Under the pieces are notes generated by a model. The model was not told where the DNA came from. It saw nothing but the letters and a program-made list of their open reading frames with translations, and ran no database searches. Made by a program: the position numbers and the translations under genes. Below, piece after piece: positions 51,736-61,192 of a DNA stretch of 64,000 nucleotides. The stretch is taken from assembly GCF_018982965.1 (NCBI RefSeq), contig NZ_JACBYP010000023.1, forward strand, positions 19,232 through 83,231. Reading direction: 5' to 3'. This DNA comes from Streptomyces mayonensis. Its GTDB lineage: Bacteria > Actinomycetota > Actinomycetes > Streptomycetales > Streptomycetaceae. Numbering within the stretch: position 1 is the stretch's first letter; each line of letters begins with the position of its first letter.

Positions 51736-52963
51736 TCAGCCCTTGCGCGCCCAGTCGACGACCAGCCGGCTGTAAGGCTTGTCGACGACGAAGCGCGGGT
51801 CGTTGGGCGTCAGCCGTTCGCGCGAGTCGGCGACGGCCATCCGGAAGCCCGGCTCGGGGGCGGCGTTGCCGCCGGTCGCGTCCCAGGCGCGGATCTCGAT
51901 CACCACGCGCTCGGCGAGGTCGGCCCCTGCCTCGCCGTGGCCGATCACGCCGGCCTCCCAGTACCGGCCCTTCTCGTCCTCGCCCTCGCGGACGGTCAGG
52001 TACGCGAGCGACCCGGCGTCGAGGGCGGCCATGGAGCCCCCACCCGAAGTGCGGGGTGAATCCGCGGCGCTGGCCCGGCAGGCGGGACAGGCCGTTGGGC
52101 AGCACGCAGGCCAGGTACAGGTACAGCCACTCCCAGGCGGAGCCCTGGCGGAACTTCACCCCGGTGTACATCTTGGTCTGCTGCTGGTCGAGGACGGTGC
52201 GCAGGGCGTCGCGGTCGACGTCCTGCTCGCTGAACGTCTCCAGGCGCACGTTGCCCTCGCCGGTCATCGGCACCAGCGTGTACACGTTGTCGCAGACGCC
52301 CTTGCGCAGCGGGATGAAGGTGGCCATCTCGCAGGAGACGGTCTTCCACGTCTCCCCGTCGCGTTCGAAGGCGAAGGAGCGGGAGATGCTCCCGCGGATG
52401 CGCATCGGCAGGACCAGGCGCCCGCCGGGGGCGAGCTGGTCGAGGATCTTCACGGGGACGTCGCCCGAGCCGACGGTGAAGATGATCCGGTCGAAGGGAG
52501 CGTGCTCGGGCAGCCCGGCCGCGCCGTCGGCCATCACCGCGGTGGCGTTGTCGACGCCGGCCTCGGCGAGGTGGCGGCTCGCGCCGGCGACGAGGTCCTG
52601 GTCGACGTCGAGGGTCCACACCTGCCCGCCGGGGGAGACGATCTTGCCGAGGAGGGCGGCGTTGTAGCCGGTGGCTGCTCCGGCTTCCAGGACCTTGTGA
52701 CCGGGCTGGGCGCCGAGCTGTTCGAGCTGGGTGGCGACGATGGACGGCGCGGAGATGCAGGAGATCATCTCCCCGTGCTCGTCGTGCTTGATCGGGACCG
52801 CGTCCTCCTTGTACGCGCTCTCCAGGTCGACGCCGGGCAGGAAGGCGTGCCGGTCGGTGGTGCGGAAGGCGTCGATGGCCGCCTGGCTGTGCAGGTGGCC
52901 GCTGTCGATGAGCCGCTGGGCCAGGGCCTCGTCCGGGTTGGTGGGGGCGGTACTGGCTGTCAC
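51736..52963 (-). pseudogene. FxLD-system methyltransferase, frame broken near the 3' end
   Basis: GTG 52963 follows ACGGAG. A protein-isoaspartate-methyltransferase-like enzyme: HEGEMISCISAPSIVATQLE-type substrate loop (here HGEMISCISAPSIVATQLEQ), VLEAGAATGYNAALLGKIVS (SAM site), FDRIIFTVGSGDVPVKILDQ. After FTPHFGWG the frame breaks at GGGGG (52026-52030 region). With one fewer G it continues MAALDAGSLAYLTVREGEDE to VDKPYSRLVVDWARKG. Full length ~409 residues. In FxLD lanthipeptide clusters this family methylates an acidic side chain of the precursor. The break may be a base-call error. Confidence 0.8.
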
Positions 52964-53070
52964 GGTGATCTCCGTTCGGGAGGCTAGGGACCCAGGGCGG
53001 GACCCGCGGGTAGACACGTCAGCTCCTTCGGTGTGCAGGCGACGTAACGCCAAGGGGCTCGCCGTCGCGG

Positions 53071-54195
53071 TCAAGAGTCGAGGCGGTGCGACGAGCCGGG
53101 GCTGGCTCGACGGTTGACGTAGCGCTCCCATACATCCGCCGAGACGGACGCAGCAGCCAGCAGGGCCTGTGTCAGGGGTTCGGGGATGTGCCCCTGACCG
53201 AGGCCGGCTGAGGCGATGGCGGCGGAAAGCGTACGGTGCTCGCCGTGGCTTAGCGCTTTGCGGCACACAGGGTGGGCCAGGACGTCGCGTGCGACGTACC
53301 CGTCTGTCTGTGTCATCGCTTCGCAGGTGAGACGGCGCACTGCTGCGGCCTGTCGGGTCTTTGAGGAGAGGTCGAGCACGACTAGTCCCACACGGGAGCG
53401 AAAGACGGCAAGTTCGGGAGCCGAGTCGAGGGCCAAGTAGCGCTGCACCATCTTGTCGATCGGCTCGACCGGGTGCTCGTCGGCTGCCCTGTGGCAGAGG
53501 ACGGTGAGCGCTGCCGCGACGGATTGCTCCCATGGCTCCACCAGATGGCTCGTGTGCAGGAACGTCAGCGCGTCGCTGGACTGCTCGCCGAGGCAGCGGA
53601 CGATCACTTCCACTTGACGCCCGTCGAAGAGACGCTGGCCTATGCCCCGGTGCTGCCTGCTGTGCGCCCGTGCGCGGTCCCATTCGCCTGCTGCGACGAG
53701 GGCACGGGTTCCGTCGCCGAGGAGGACGGTCCACAGCCATTGGCACACCTGTTGATGATCAGCTGCCGACGTCGTGAGGTGCTGGAAGGACGTGGTGCGG
53801 CCGTCGATGACCGCTTCGGTCTTCGATCTGACTGCTCGGGTCAGGGAGTCGAGCAGGTGGTATGCGCCGTGCCCGTCGCCGTCGCGGATGCGTAGTCGGG
53901 CCAGGTTGACCAGGGGTTCCAGGGCGTACCGGGCTTCCTGCGCGCCCAGGGGTTGGGTGCGCAGGACGGCCTCGGCGTGACGCCAGCACAGAGTGCGCGC
54001 CAGGTCCGGCATGCCGCAGTCGCTCGCGATCAGCGCCGCCTTGTTCAGGGCGACGGTCGCGGAGGTCACGTTGCCGTCGCGCTCGGCGGCGGCTGCGAGG
54101 TCGGTGATCTCGCGGACCCGTTCAGCGAGGGGCGGGCACGCTGGACGTGGACGGGCAACGAGCGGGAACCGCTTCGCTATCTGGCTGACGTCCAT
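53071..54195 (-). CDS. helical-repeat protein of the lanthipeptide cluster
   Basis: A 374-residue all-helical protein from ATG 54195, one base after the stop of the gene upstream. It reads RVREITDLAAAAERDGNVTS, ATVALNKAALIASDCGMPDL, ARYALEPLVNLARLRIRDGD, DALTFLHTSHLVEPWEQSVA. TPR-like helix pairs are likely. It resembles the ligand-sensing C-terminal half of actinomycete regulators but has no HTH. A truncated duplicate lies at 51250-51734. Perhaps a scaffold or regulatory partner in the cluster. Confidence 0.7.
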   Translation of the reverse strand: MDVSQIAKRFPLVARPRPACPPLAERVREITDLAAAAERDGNVTSATVALNKAALIASDCGMPDLARTLCWRHAEAVLRTQPLGAQEARYALEPLVNLARLRIRDGDGHGAYHLLDSLTRAVRSKTEAVIDGRTTSFQHLTTSAADHQQVCQWLWTVLLGDGTRALVAAGEWDRARAHSRQHRGIGQRLFDGRQVEVIVRCLGEQSSDALTFLHTSHLVEPWEQSVAAALTVLCHRAADEHPVEPIDKMVQRYLALDSAPELAVFRSRVGLVVLDLSSKTRQAAAVRRLTCEAMTQTDGYVARDVLAHPVCRKALSHGEHRTLSAAIASAGLGQGHIPEPLTQALLAAASVSADVWERYVNRRASPGSSHRLDS

Positions 54196-54196
54196 G

Positions 54197-56287
54197 TCAC
54201 TGCCATTCGATGACGATGCGGTTGAGCGGGTTGTCGAAGGCGAAGCGGCCGGGCTTCGGCGCGAGCGGGGTCGCGTCGAGCGGCTGGATCTCGAAGCCGA
54301 CGTCGAGCGCTCGGAAGTCCTGGTCCCAGGTGCGGATCTGGTCCGCGACGTCTGAGGCGAGGGCTTCGGCGTCGGGGCCGTGGCCGATGACACCGAACTC
54401 GTACAGGGTGGCGCCGTCGGGGGCCTTCTTCGCGTACGGGCGCCGGGTGAGGTAGGCGAGGGTGCCGTCCTCGAAGACCGCGGTCGAGGACGGGTAGGGG
54501 GCGGTGACCAGCCCATTCTCGATGGCCTTGTTCTTGGCGGGCATCCGGCTCAGGCCGTTGGGCATGGCGCAGGTGAGCCATAGCTCCAGGTATTCCGCCG
54601 ACTCCGGGCCGCGGAAGGTGACGTCCGTCCACGCCTCGGTGCGCGGCTGGCGGAAGATGTTGCTCAGGGCGTCCGCGTCGACCTTCTGGTCCCCGTTGGT
54701 GACGAGGGTGACGGTGTGGTCGGGGTCCAGGGGCACGAAGACGCGCGGGTCGTCGGCGATGCCCCGGCGCAGCGGCATGAACGTGTTCATCTGGCTGCCG
54801 ACGCTGCGCCAGGCTCCGTCCTGGTTCTCGAAGGCGATCGAGCGGGAGACGCTGCCGCGCAGGCGCAACGGGGTGAGGAGCCGTCCGCCGGGGGCGAGCT
54901 GTTCGAGCCAGGCGTGGGGAACGCCGTGGGCGCCGACGGTGGCTTCGATGCGGTCGTACGGCGCGTTGGGGGCGTGGCCGACTGCTCCGTCTCCGAGGAT
55001 CACTTCCACGTTGTGGATGTCGGCGGCGGCCAGTCCGCCGCGCGCTCCGTCCACGATGTCCTCGTCCACGTCGATCGTGGTGACGTGCCCCGTCTCGCCG
55101 ACGAGGTAGCCCAGGAGTCCGGCGTTGAAGCCGGTGCCGGCCCCCAGCTCCAGGATCTTCTGGCCGGGATGGACGTCGAGCTGTTCCAGCATCATGGCGA
55201 CGATGTCGGGCTGGGAGGCGCAGCTGATGGAGCGCCCGGACCCGTCGAACTTCGTGTCCACGGGTGCGTTCCCGTACGCCTTCTCCAGCGGGGCGTTCGG
55301 GACGAAGAGGTGACGGGGCACGGTCCGCATGGCCTCCTCCACCCGGGGCGTGCGCACGCACCCGGTCTCGACCAGATGGTCGATCAACTGGGAGCGCAGA
55401 CGGCCGGCGGAAGGGGCTTCGATGGTGTCACTGTTCACCCCGTTGACCGTAGTGACCGGTGCCCCCTCAGCTTGGGTGGACGCGGCGTTGTCGTTCGTTC
55501 CCATGACTACCTCTTTCGCGAGTGTTGACAAGGTGTGCTGGTCCTCGGTGGGGAGGCCCAAGCGGTTGAAGTGGAAGATGCCGTGGTGGGCGATCAGGGC
55601 CCGCAGCCCTCGTTCCAGGCGGCCCTGGCGGTTGAGGTCGGCGAGCTGCTGGCCGAACCACTCGAAGGTGGTTATCCACTCGGCCAGCGGCGCCAGTCGG
55701 CCCCGGGCGACGCTGCGGCTAGTGGTGCCGACGTCGACGGTCATCAACCGGTGGACAGCGGCCCGGTGCCGTTGCGGACTACGAACCTCGTCGCCGAGGC
55801 GTTCGGCCGCGATCCTCGCCCAGACGTCGCCCTGCTCGTACCAGTCGAGTCCCGCCGCGCGCATCGCCACGCTGAGCAGGAGGACCGCCAGCTCGCGGCG
55901 GCCGAGCTGGGGGCCGCTGACGGCCTGCTGGCGGGCCGCCTCGTCCAGCAGGTGACGGCTGTCGTAGTGGAACAGGGTGTGCGCGATCTTCATCGCGGCG
56001 GGGCCGCCGAAGGCCGTCTCTTCCGGTTCGTAGATGCCTCGTGTCCAGGAGGCGAGGACGCCGGTGTCGACCAGCTCGTCCAGGGCAGCGTCGAGGACCT
56101 TTGCTGAGTCCGGGCCTGCGGGCCGATACCGCAACCGCCACCAGGGGTGCTTCCGCAGGAAGGACCACTGGGCCAGTTCCGACTCCTGGGCGATCAATAC
56201 CGGGAGTAAATACTCCACGGCGGTGGCCTCCGCGTGACTCCAGTTGGTGAACCGGATGAGGCGTTGCGGCCATTCGTCCGCAGTCAT
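54197..56287 (-). CDS. thiopeptide-type biosynthesis domain fused to FxLD methyltransferase
   Basis: A 696-residue protein. ATG 56287 follows AGAGGAAAC. Residues ~1-265 match the stand-alone 'thiopeptide-type bacteriocin biosynthesis' (SpaB-C/TbtB-like) domain: LAQWSFLRKHPWWRLRYRPA, HTLFHYDSRHLLDEAARQQA. Residues ~290-696 are a PIMT-like methyltransferase: GSGRSISCASQPDIVAMMLE, ILELGAGTGFNAGLLGYLVG, PYDRIEATVGAHGVPHAWLE. An internal ATG at 55503 has AAAGAGG upstream and could give the methyltransferase alone. Paralogue of 51736-52963. Acts on the LanB/LanC-treated precursor (inference). Confidence 0.87.
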   Translation of the reverse strand: MTADEWPQRLIRFTNWSHAEATAVEYLLPVLIAQESELAQWSFLRKHPWWRLRYRPAGPDSAKVLDAALDELVDTGVLASWTRGIYEPEETAFGGPAAMKIAHTLFHYDSRHLLDEAARQQAVSGPQLGRRELAVLLLSVAMRAAGLDWYEQGDVWARIAAERLGDEVRSPQRHRAAVHRLMTVDVGTTSRSVARGRLAPLAEWITTFEWFGQQLADLNRQGRLERGLRALIAHHGIFHFNRLGLPTEDQHTLSTLAKEVVMGTNDNAASTQAEGAPVTTVNGVNSDTIEAPSAGRLRSQLIDHLVETGCVRTPRVEEAMRTVPRHLFVPNAPLEKAYGNAPVDTKFDGSGRSISCASQPDIVAMMLEQLDVHPGQKILELGAGTGFNAGLLGYLVGETGHVTTIDVDEDIVDGARGGLAAADIHNVEVILGDGAVGHAPNAPYDRIEATVGAHGVPHAWLEQLAPGGRLLTPLRLRGSVSRSIAFENQDGAWRSVGSQMNTFMPLRRGIADDPRVFVPLDPDHTVTLVTNGDQKVDADALSNIFRQPRTEAWTDVTFRGPESAEYLELWLTCAMPNGLSRMPAKNKAIENGLVTAPYPSSTAVFEDGTLAYLTRRPYAKKAPDGATLYEFGVIGHGPDAEALASDVADQIRTWDQDFRALDVGFEIQPLDATPLAPKPGRFAFDNPLNRIVIEWQ

Positions 56288-56305
56288 GTTTCCTCTTCTC
56301 TTCGT

Positions 56306-57565
56306 CTAGTTGGTCAGAAAGCAGGTCTCCCACCCGGACGCGGACGGCGTTCCGGTGTGGAAGGAGTGCAGGGCGAGTGCGGTGCCTGCGGCACCTTCGA
56401 GGAGCCCGATGTCGCCGCCGCTAGGAGGGCTGATCAGGGAGTCCGCCAGGGCGCCCGGCGCGGTGTCGGCGATCGGGGCCAGGAGCCGGGGCAGGCATGC
56501 GGTGAGGCCGGGCGTGAGGGCGTCGTCGGCAGCGAGGCGCGTGATGTGCGCCAGGCCCGCGAAGCCGTGGCACAGGGACATGTCCACGGTCGCGTCGAGT
56601 TGGCCGGAGTCGGTCATGGCGCGCAGGAGGGCGAACTCGGCGGCGTGTTGGCGCGCCGGATCCTTGAGGGCCAGGGCGGCGAGTTGTTGGACGCGGGCGA
56701 ATCCGGCGGTGCCGTAGCACCAGGACGGCCGGGAGGGGCCGGGCCCGGTCGTGCCGGATCGTAGCTGCTCGCGGGTGATCCAGTACGGCCACCACGGGCC
56801 GGCGGGGCTGTCCTGCTGCCAGTGGTCTAACCAGGTCAGGATGCGGGTGATCGCGTCGAGGTGGCCGTCGACGGTGATGCCGCGGCGGGCCGCGAGGGAG
56901 AGCACGGCGAGGGGGCCGCCGATGCCGTGGGCGACGCCGTTGTTGGCGTGTCCTTCCGGATACGCCGGGGAGATCGTGCCGGAGGGGGCGAGGTGGCTCC
57001 ACCAGCCGGGCAGAACTTCCCCGTCGTGCTTGACCGGCTCGGTCAGCCGGACCAGGTAGGTCAGGACCTCGCGGAGGACGTCGGTGTGGACATTGCGGTG
57101 CAGCAGGAGCCCGCCCATCCCGCTCAGGCCGCGGATCGCGTCGAACTCGGCCAGCAAGGGCATCTCACCGCGGTCCATCCGTGTGTGGGCGTCCGCGAGC
57201 CGGTCCAGGATGGCCTTCGTGACGTACCGGTCGAGGGTGTCCAGGGCGCGGGCGTAGCGTCCGGGGCGGTCGGCGGCGGCGTGGAGGGCGAAGGCGAGCG
57301 CGGGCGCCCCGTAGTAGAGGTGGCTGTCCGGGCCGCCGACGGCGGGTTCGGCTGCGGCGCAGGCGAGCCAGTCGTGGGCGCGTGGCCACGGGCCCTGGTC
57401 GGCGCGGGCCCGCTCGATGTGTAGCAGCGCGACACCGGCCGCGCCGTGCGCGAGCGACTGCGGCCACCAACCCTGGCGGTGGTGCAGCCCCCGTACGTCC
57501 TGCGGTGAGGCGAGTCGCTCGGCGAGGACGTCGGCGGTGGCCAGTGCGCTGTCACTCAGGTTCAT
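56306..57565 (-). CDS. lanC: lanthipeptide cyclase LanC
   Basis: A 419-residue LanC-like cyclase. ATG 57565 overlaps the LanB stop by 4 bases. The α/α-toroid carries the GxxG repeats (LAHGAAGVALLHI, VAHGIGGPLAVLSLAA, CYGTAGFARV, CHGFAGLAHI, LEGAAGTALALHSF). Zinc ligands are Cys283 (SWCYG), Cys332 and His333 (LCHGFAG), with His213 in NNGVAHGIGG as likely catalytic residue. It adds Cys thiols to dehydrated Ser/Thr of the FxLD peptides to form (methyl)lanthionine rings. Confidence 0.93.
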   Translation of the reverse strand: MNLSDSALATADVLAERLASPQDVRGLHHRQGWWPQSLAHGAAGVALLHIERARADQGPWPRAHDWLACAAAEPAVGGPDSHLYYGAPALAFALHAAADRPGRYARALDTLDRYVTKAILDRLADAHTRMDRGEMPLLAEFDAIRGLSGMGGLLLHRNVHTDVLREVLTYLVRLTEPVKHDGEVLPGWWSHLAPSGTISPAYPEGHANNGVAHGIGGPLAVLSLAARRGITVDGHLDAITRILTWLDHWQQDSPAGPWWPYWITREQLRSGTTGPGPSRPSWCYGTAGFARVQQLAALALKDPARQHAAEFALLRAMTDSGQLDATVDMSLCHGFAGLAHITRLAADDALTPGLTACLPRLLAPIADTAPGALADSLISPPSGGDIGLLEGAAGTALALHSFHTGTPSASGWETCFLTN

Positions 57566-60500
57566 CGGTGATCTCCTCGGTGAGTCCAGGCCATCGCGGC
57601 GGCGTGGGCCAGCCGTATGCACATCCGCTCGTCGTCCTTGTCGATGCCGGCGGCGCGGATGTGGTGGGCGTGCAGCAGCGAGTCGAGAACAAGGTCCGGG
57701 TCGATGCCACCACCGGACGCATCCAGCTTCTGCCGGTAGCAAGCCAGGGCCGCATCGCGCCCGCTCCAGGCTCTGGAGATGGCGGCGCCGCCGGGGACGG
57801 CACGCAGGGCAGCCCAGCCGTCGGTCGGATCGGCCAGACGTACGGCCTGACCACGCACGGTCCGGTCCATGGGACGCGGGTCGATGATCCGGCCGTGGGT
57901 GATCAGCCAGTCCATGCCGGCCGCGGTGCTGCCGGTGAAGGCCGCAGCGAGGGACACGAAGTTCGCTGCGGCAAGGGCCTGTCGGTGCGGGCGGGTGCTC
58001 TGGGCGAACTGGACGGCCAGCGCTCGGGAATCGGCGGCGAAGACGTCCTCGGCCAGACTCATCAGCGGCCCGGCGCCCCACCGGCCGGTCTCTGGGTAGG
58101 AGGTCGCGAACTGCATGTCGGTGAGGAGCCCGGCACGCCGCAAGCCGTTCGCCCACGAACTCACGCGCCGCGCGGTGAGGGCGAAGTCCTGCTCGCTGGG
58201 GACCGCGATGCGCAGGCGCAGGTGCCAGCGGGGGTCGCAGTAGCGCATGTACCACCAGGCCAGCTGATCGTCCCACTGATTGAGCAGCACGGGAAGGTGG
58301 TCGGCAAGGATCTCGGGCTGTCGTTCGACGTGCCCGTACAGCTTGACCAGCAGCCAGAAGGCGGCGCCCGGAAGATGACCGTGCTCGCGCGTGATGAGTC
58401 GGTCGGCGGTCACGGGCGGGACAGCCGGCCACTGGGGCGGGCGCACGGCCGTCATCGGGGCGATGACCTCGTGGGCCCGTCCGTCGAACCAGCCTCCGTC
58501 GGATTCCGTTTCCGTCAAGATCGCCGATTCGTGGGTGACCAGGTGGGCGCGCAGCAGCGCGAGGTGCGCACGTTCGGAGAGGTCCAGCGGCAGGAGCTGG
58601 TCCTCTTCAGCCAGTGAGACTTCGTCCGGGACTCGGCGGCGTGTGCGCCACTCGTCGGCCGCCTTGTGCCACTCCTTCCAGGGGGCGCGGCGGTCGGGCA
58701 GCTCCGACCGGTCCAGTCGCCACCTCGCCTGCGAGAGGATCGCGCGCCCGTAGCGGACGCGCGGCAGGTACGGCAGGGCGGTGGCGGACGCCCAAGGGAA
58801 GATGCTCAGGACGGCGGTCTGGGAGCGGCTGATCTCGGTGAGGAAGCGTGCGAGCGGCGGCGTGTGGCCTCGCAGGTCCAGCGCGTGCAGGGTCATGGGG
58901 TCCAGCAGGCACGCGCGGGAGAGGGAGACGAGGTAGAGCCTGCGGCGGTCGCAGCCCACGGCGAGGTCGTCGAGCGTGACGGTGCGCTCGTCCACCGGAC
59001 GGTGCTCCGCCAGGCTAATGACGGCTGGCAGGAGTTCGGCGACGCGGGTGACGTTGGTGTCTCCCCGGTCGAGTGGAGTGAAGGAGACCTGCGTGGGCAC
59101 CGAGCCGGGCGCGTTGACCGGTAGCTTCCCCAGCATGGCGGCGGCGCGGCGCTGATCTTCTGGTGCGAGCAAGCCCAGGCTCCGGCCGATCGTGGTGCCG
59201 ATCCCGCGGGAGGGGGCGATGCCGTGAAGGGCGAAGTCTCCACTCTCCAATGCTTCTTGGGATGTGGCGCGGATCTGGAAGCGCAGCTCCGTGTGGGCCG
59301 GTACCTGCGGGGCGTCTCGGTCTCCGACTGTCAGTGTGCGGATCAGGTCCTCGTCCAGGCTGATTTCGTCGCGGCCATCGAGGACGGCCGCCTGGGCGAG
59401 GGAAAGCAACCGCTGTTCGCGGCTGGTCAGGGCCTCACGCTGCTCAGCTTCCGCGTCGCGGTATCCGGCCGGGAAGCCGAGGCCGACGTCCGGGTCCACC
59501 AGGTCCCGGACCGGGACGAGCGAGTTGATGCCGTACCGCTCGAAGAACCGATTGTGGAAGTCCTTCCACGCCGGCGTGCCAAAGGGGTACGCACTCAGCC
59601 GGGCCAGCACCGTGGCGGCCTTCTCAGCCTCGCGGGCAACCTCTGGGGGCAGAGTGAGAGAGCAGTCCATGCGCAGGTCCAGCGTGAGCGGCTGGGCCTT
59701 GACGGTGCTCAAGGCGGTCATCTTCAGACGTAAGGCAGTACGCAGGCACCGGCCGTCCGTCGGAGCCAAAACCTGGTTGTGCTGGGCGATGGCGTCGCGG
59801 ACCGCCCGCAGGTCTGCCACGAGGTCCGCAGCTGACGGCGCGCCGGCGGCCTCGGCCTGCTCGACCAGGTGGTCCAAGGCATCGAGGGTGGCAGAGGGCG
59901 CGTGCAGGCTGCTGATGAGCACACCGCGCTCGACCAGGCTGCTGACGAGCCCTTCCACCCGGTCAGCGGGAACGTCGGGGTACTCGGCCCTCATCAGTTC
60001 CACGAGGGTATGAACGGGGACGGGCGAGGCAGCGGCATCGACGGCGACACGTACGGCGTTGGTGTACCGGAGGGACACTTCAGCCGCCGGGCTGCCTTCG
60101 GTGTGGCGTGAGCGGGACGGGTAGGGCACGATCAGCCGATCACCCCGTACGAAGACGGTGTTGTTGGCTACCACATGCAGGTGCCGCAGAACTTCAGGGT
60201 GTGTTTCCAGGCGGGCGATCAGGTCCGCGATCCAGTCGCCATCGGCACGGATGACGGGTCGGTGCTCCTCACCCCAGGACCATCCCGGCCGTTCCCCGAA
60301 CGAGGCGTGCGCGACGCCGGCGAACAAACCATTCGGGGTCGCTCGGCCCGTCATACGCAGCAGGTACCGCATGACCGACACCACTGCGCGGCGCACCTGA
60401 CGGGTCTCAGGGCTGGCCACCGAGCACAGGGCCTGAACCTGCTGCGCGAGCAGAGGGCTGGCCTGTTCCATAGCTTCGGCAGCCTCGGACAGCGACCAGA

Positions 60501-60654
60501 CGTCGCGCAGCCACGTCTGCCACCGCACCTCACGATCCGGGGCGTCGTCGGTGAGGTCCGGCCACGCGGGAAGCGGCAGCCTCGGGCAACGGGCGGCGCG
60601 CACCAGCGCAGCGTCCGCGCACCGGTACAGCGGACCGTCCTTCCGTGAATCCAT
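57562..60654 (-). CDS. lanB: lanthipeptide dehydratase LanB, full length
   Basis: A 1030-residue class I dehydratase. ATG 60654 follows AGGGAGGG and is chosen over an in-frame start 43 codons upstream that would run over the gap. The glutamylation domain (residues ~40-690) has RRAVVSVMRYLLRMTGRATP, then NGLFAGVAHASFG, and FTPLDRGDTNVTRVAELLPA. The elimination (SpaB-C) domain (~745-1010) has GAAFWLLVKLYGHVERQPEI, DQLAWWYMRYCDPRWHLRLR, and QFATSYPETGRWGAGPLMSL. Uses glutamyl-tRNA to dehydrate Ser/Thr of the precursor core (class I mechanism). Confidence 0.94.
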   Translation of the reverse strand: MDSRKDGPLYRCADAALVRAARCPRLPLPAWPDLTDDAPDREVRWQTWLRDVWSLSEAAEAMEQASPLLAQQVQALCSVASPETRQVRRAVVSVMRYLLRMTGRATPNGLFAGVAHASFGERPGWSWGEEHRPVIRADGDWIADLIARLETHPEVLRHLHVVANNTVFVRGDRLIVPYPSRSRHTEGSPAAEVSLRYTNAVRVAVDAAASPVPVHTLVELMRAEYPDVPADRVEGLVSSLVERGVLISSLHAPSATLDALDHLVEQAEAAGAPSAADLVADLRAVRDAIAQHNQVLAPTDGRCLRTALRLKMTALSTVKAQPLTLDLRMDCSLTLPPEVAREAEKAATVLARLSAYPFGTPAWKDFHNRFFERYGINSLVPVRDLVDPDVGLGFPAGYRDAEAEQREALTSREQRLLSLAQAAVLDGRDEISLDEDLIRTLTVGDRDAPQVPAHTELRFQIRATSQEALESGDFALHGIAPSRGIGTTIGRSLGLLAPEDQRRAAAMLGKLPVNAPGSVPTQVSFTPLDRGDTNVTRVAELLPAVISLAEHRPVDERTVTLDDLAVGCDRRRLYLVSLSRACLLDPMTLHALDLRGHTPPLARFLTEISRSQTAVLSIFPWASATALPYLPRVRYGRAILSQARWRLDRSELPDRRAPWKEWHKAADEWRTRRRVPDEVSLAEEDQLLPLDLSERAHLALLRAHLVTHESAILTETESDGGWFDGRAHEVIAPMTAVRPPQWPAVPPVTADRLITREHGHLPGAAFWLLVKLYGHVERQPEILADHLPVLLNQWDDQLAWWYMRYCDPRWHLRLRIAVPSEQDFALTARRVSSWANGLRRAGLLTDMQFATSYPETGRWGAGPLMSLAEDVFAADSRALAVQFAQSTRPHRQALAAANFVSLAAAFTGSTAAGMDWLITHGRIIDPRPMDRTVRGQAVRLADPTDGWAALRAVPGGAAISRAWSGRDAALACYRQKLDASGGGIDPDLVLDSLLHAHHIRAAGIDKDDERMCIRLAHAAAMAWTHRGDHR

Positions 60655-60737
60655 GCACCCTCCCTGGTTGTGGCGCGTTGGGGTGCCAGCCCGCGCGGCG
60701 CAAGGCCGCACGGGCTGGCAGATTGGCGCGCTCGGGG

Positions 60738-60917
60738 TCAGGCCACGTTGGTGGCGCAAGACCCCTTGCAGCTCGGCTTGCAACCGTCATCCGTCAGGTT
60801 GATCACCGTGGCGGAGCCGTCGCCGGACTCCAGGACGCTGATGTCCAGGTCGAACGCATCACCCTCCGCCGTGGCGGCCGGGGACTGCGCCTGAGCCTTG
60901 ATGGTGTTCGCGTTCAT
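60738..60917 (-). CDS. FxLD lanthipeptide precursor 1
   Basis: A 59-residue precursor from ATG 60917. Leader MNANTIKAQAQSPAATAEGD, then the class-defining FDLDISVLESGDGSA (FxLD at 22-25). The core region has LTDDGCKPSCKGSCATNVA with Cys46, Cys50 and Cys53 and nearby Ser/Thr for three rings. The conserved Asp pair (DD) before the first Cys is a likely methyltransferase target (inference). First gene upstream of lanB. Confidence 0.9.
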   Translation of the reverse strand: MNANTIKAQAQSPAATAEGDAFDLDISVLESGDGSATVINLTDDGCKPSCKGSCATNVA

Positions 60918-60954
60918 GCAGGTTTCTCCCTAATCGTCGTGCGGTGGAAAATGA

Positions 60955-61086
60955 TCAGGCCACGTTGGTGGCGCACGGGCTGGAGCAGGTGCTGCCGCAG
61001 CCGTCGTCGGTCAGGTTGATCAGCGTGGCGGAGCCGTCGTCGGACTCCAGGACGCTGATGTCGAGGTCGAATTCGTCGTTCTGCAT
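60955..61086 (-). CDS. FxLD lanthipeptide precursor 2
   Basis: A 43-residue precursor. ATG 61086 lies 8 bases after GGAGGA. The leader is very short (MQNDEFDLDISVLESDDGSA). The core LTDDGCGSTCSSPCATNVA has Cys30, Cys34 and Cys38. The last five residues and the LTDDGC start are the same as in precursor 1, so the two are recent relatives with changed inter-Cys residues. Confidence 0.9.
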   Translation of the reverse strand: MQNDEFDLDISVLESDDGSATLINLTDDGCGSTCSSPCATNVA

Positions 61087-61192
61087 GTGCTGATTCCTCC
61101 GTTGCCGTGCGCGGCTCCGATCGAGCCGCGAGGGGAGTGCCGCGCGGGCGGCGCCGGCACGACATGGGCGTCGTGCCGGTGGTCTGGTGCGG

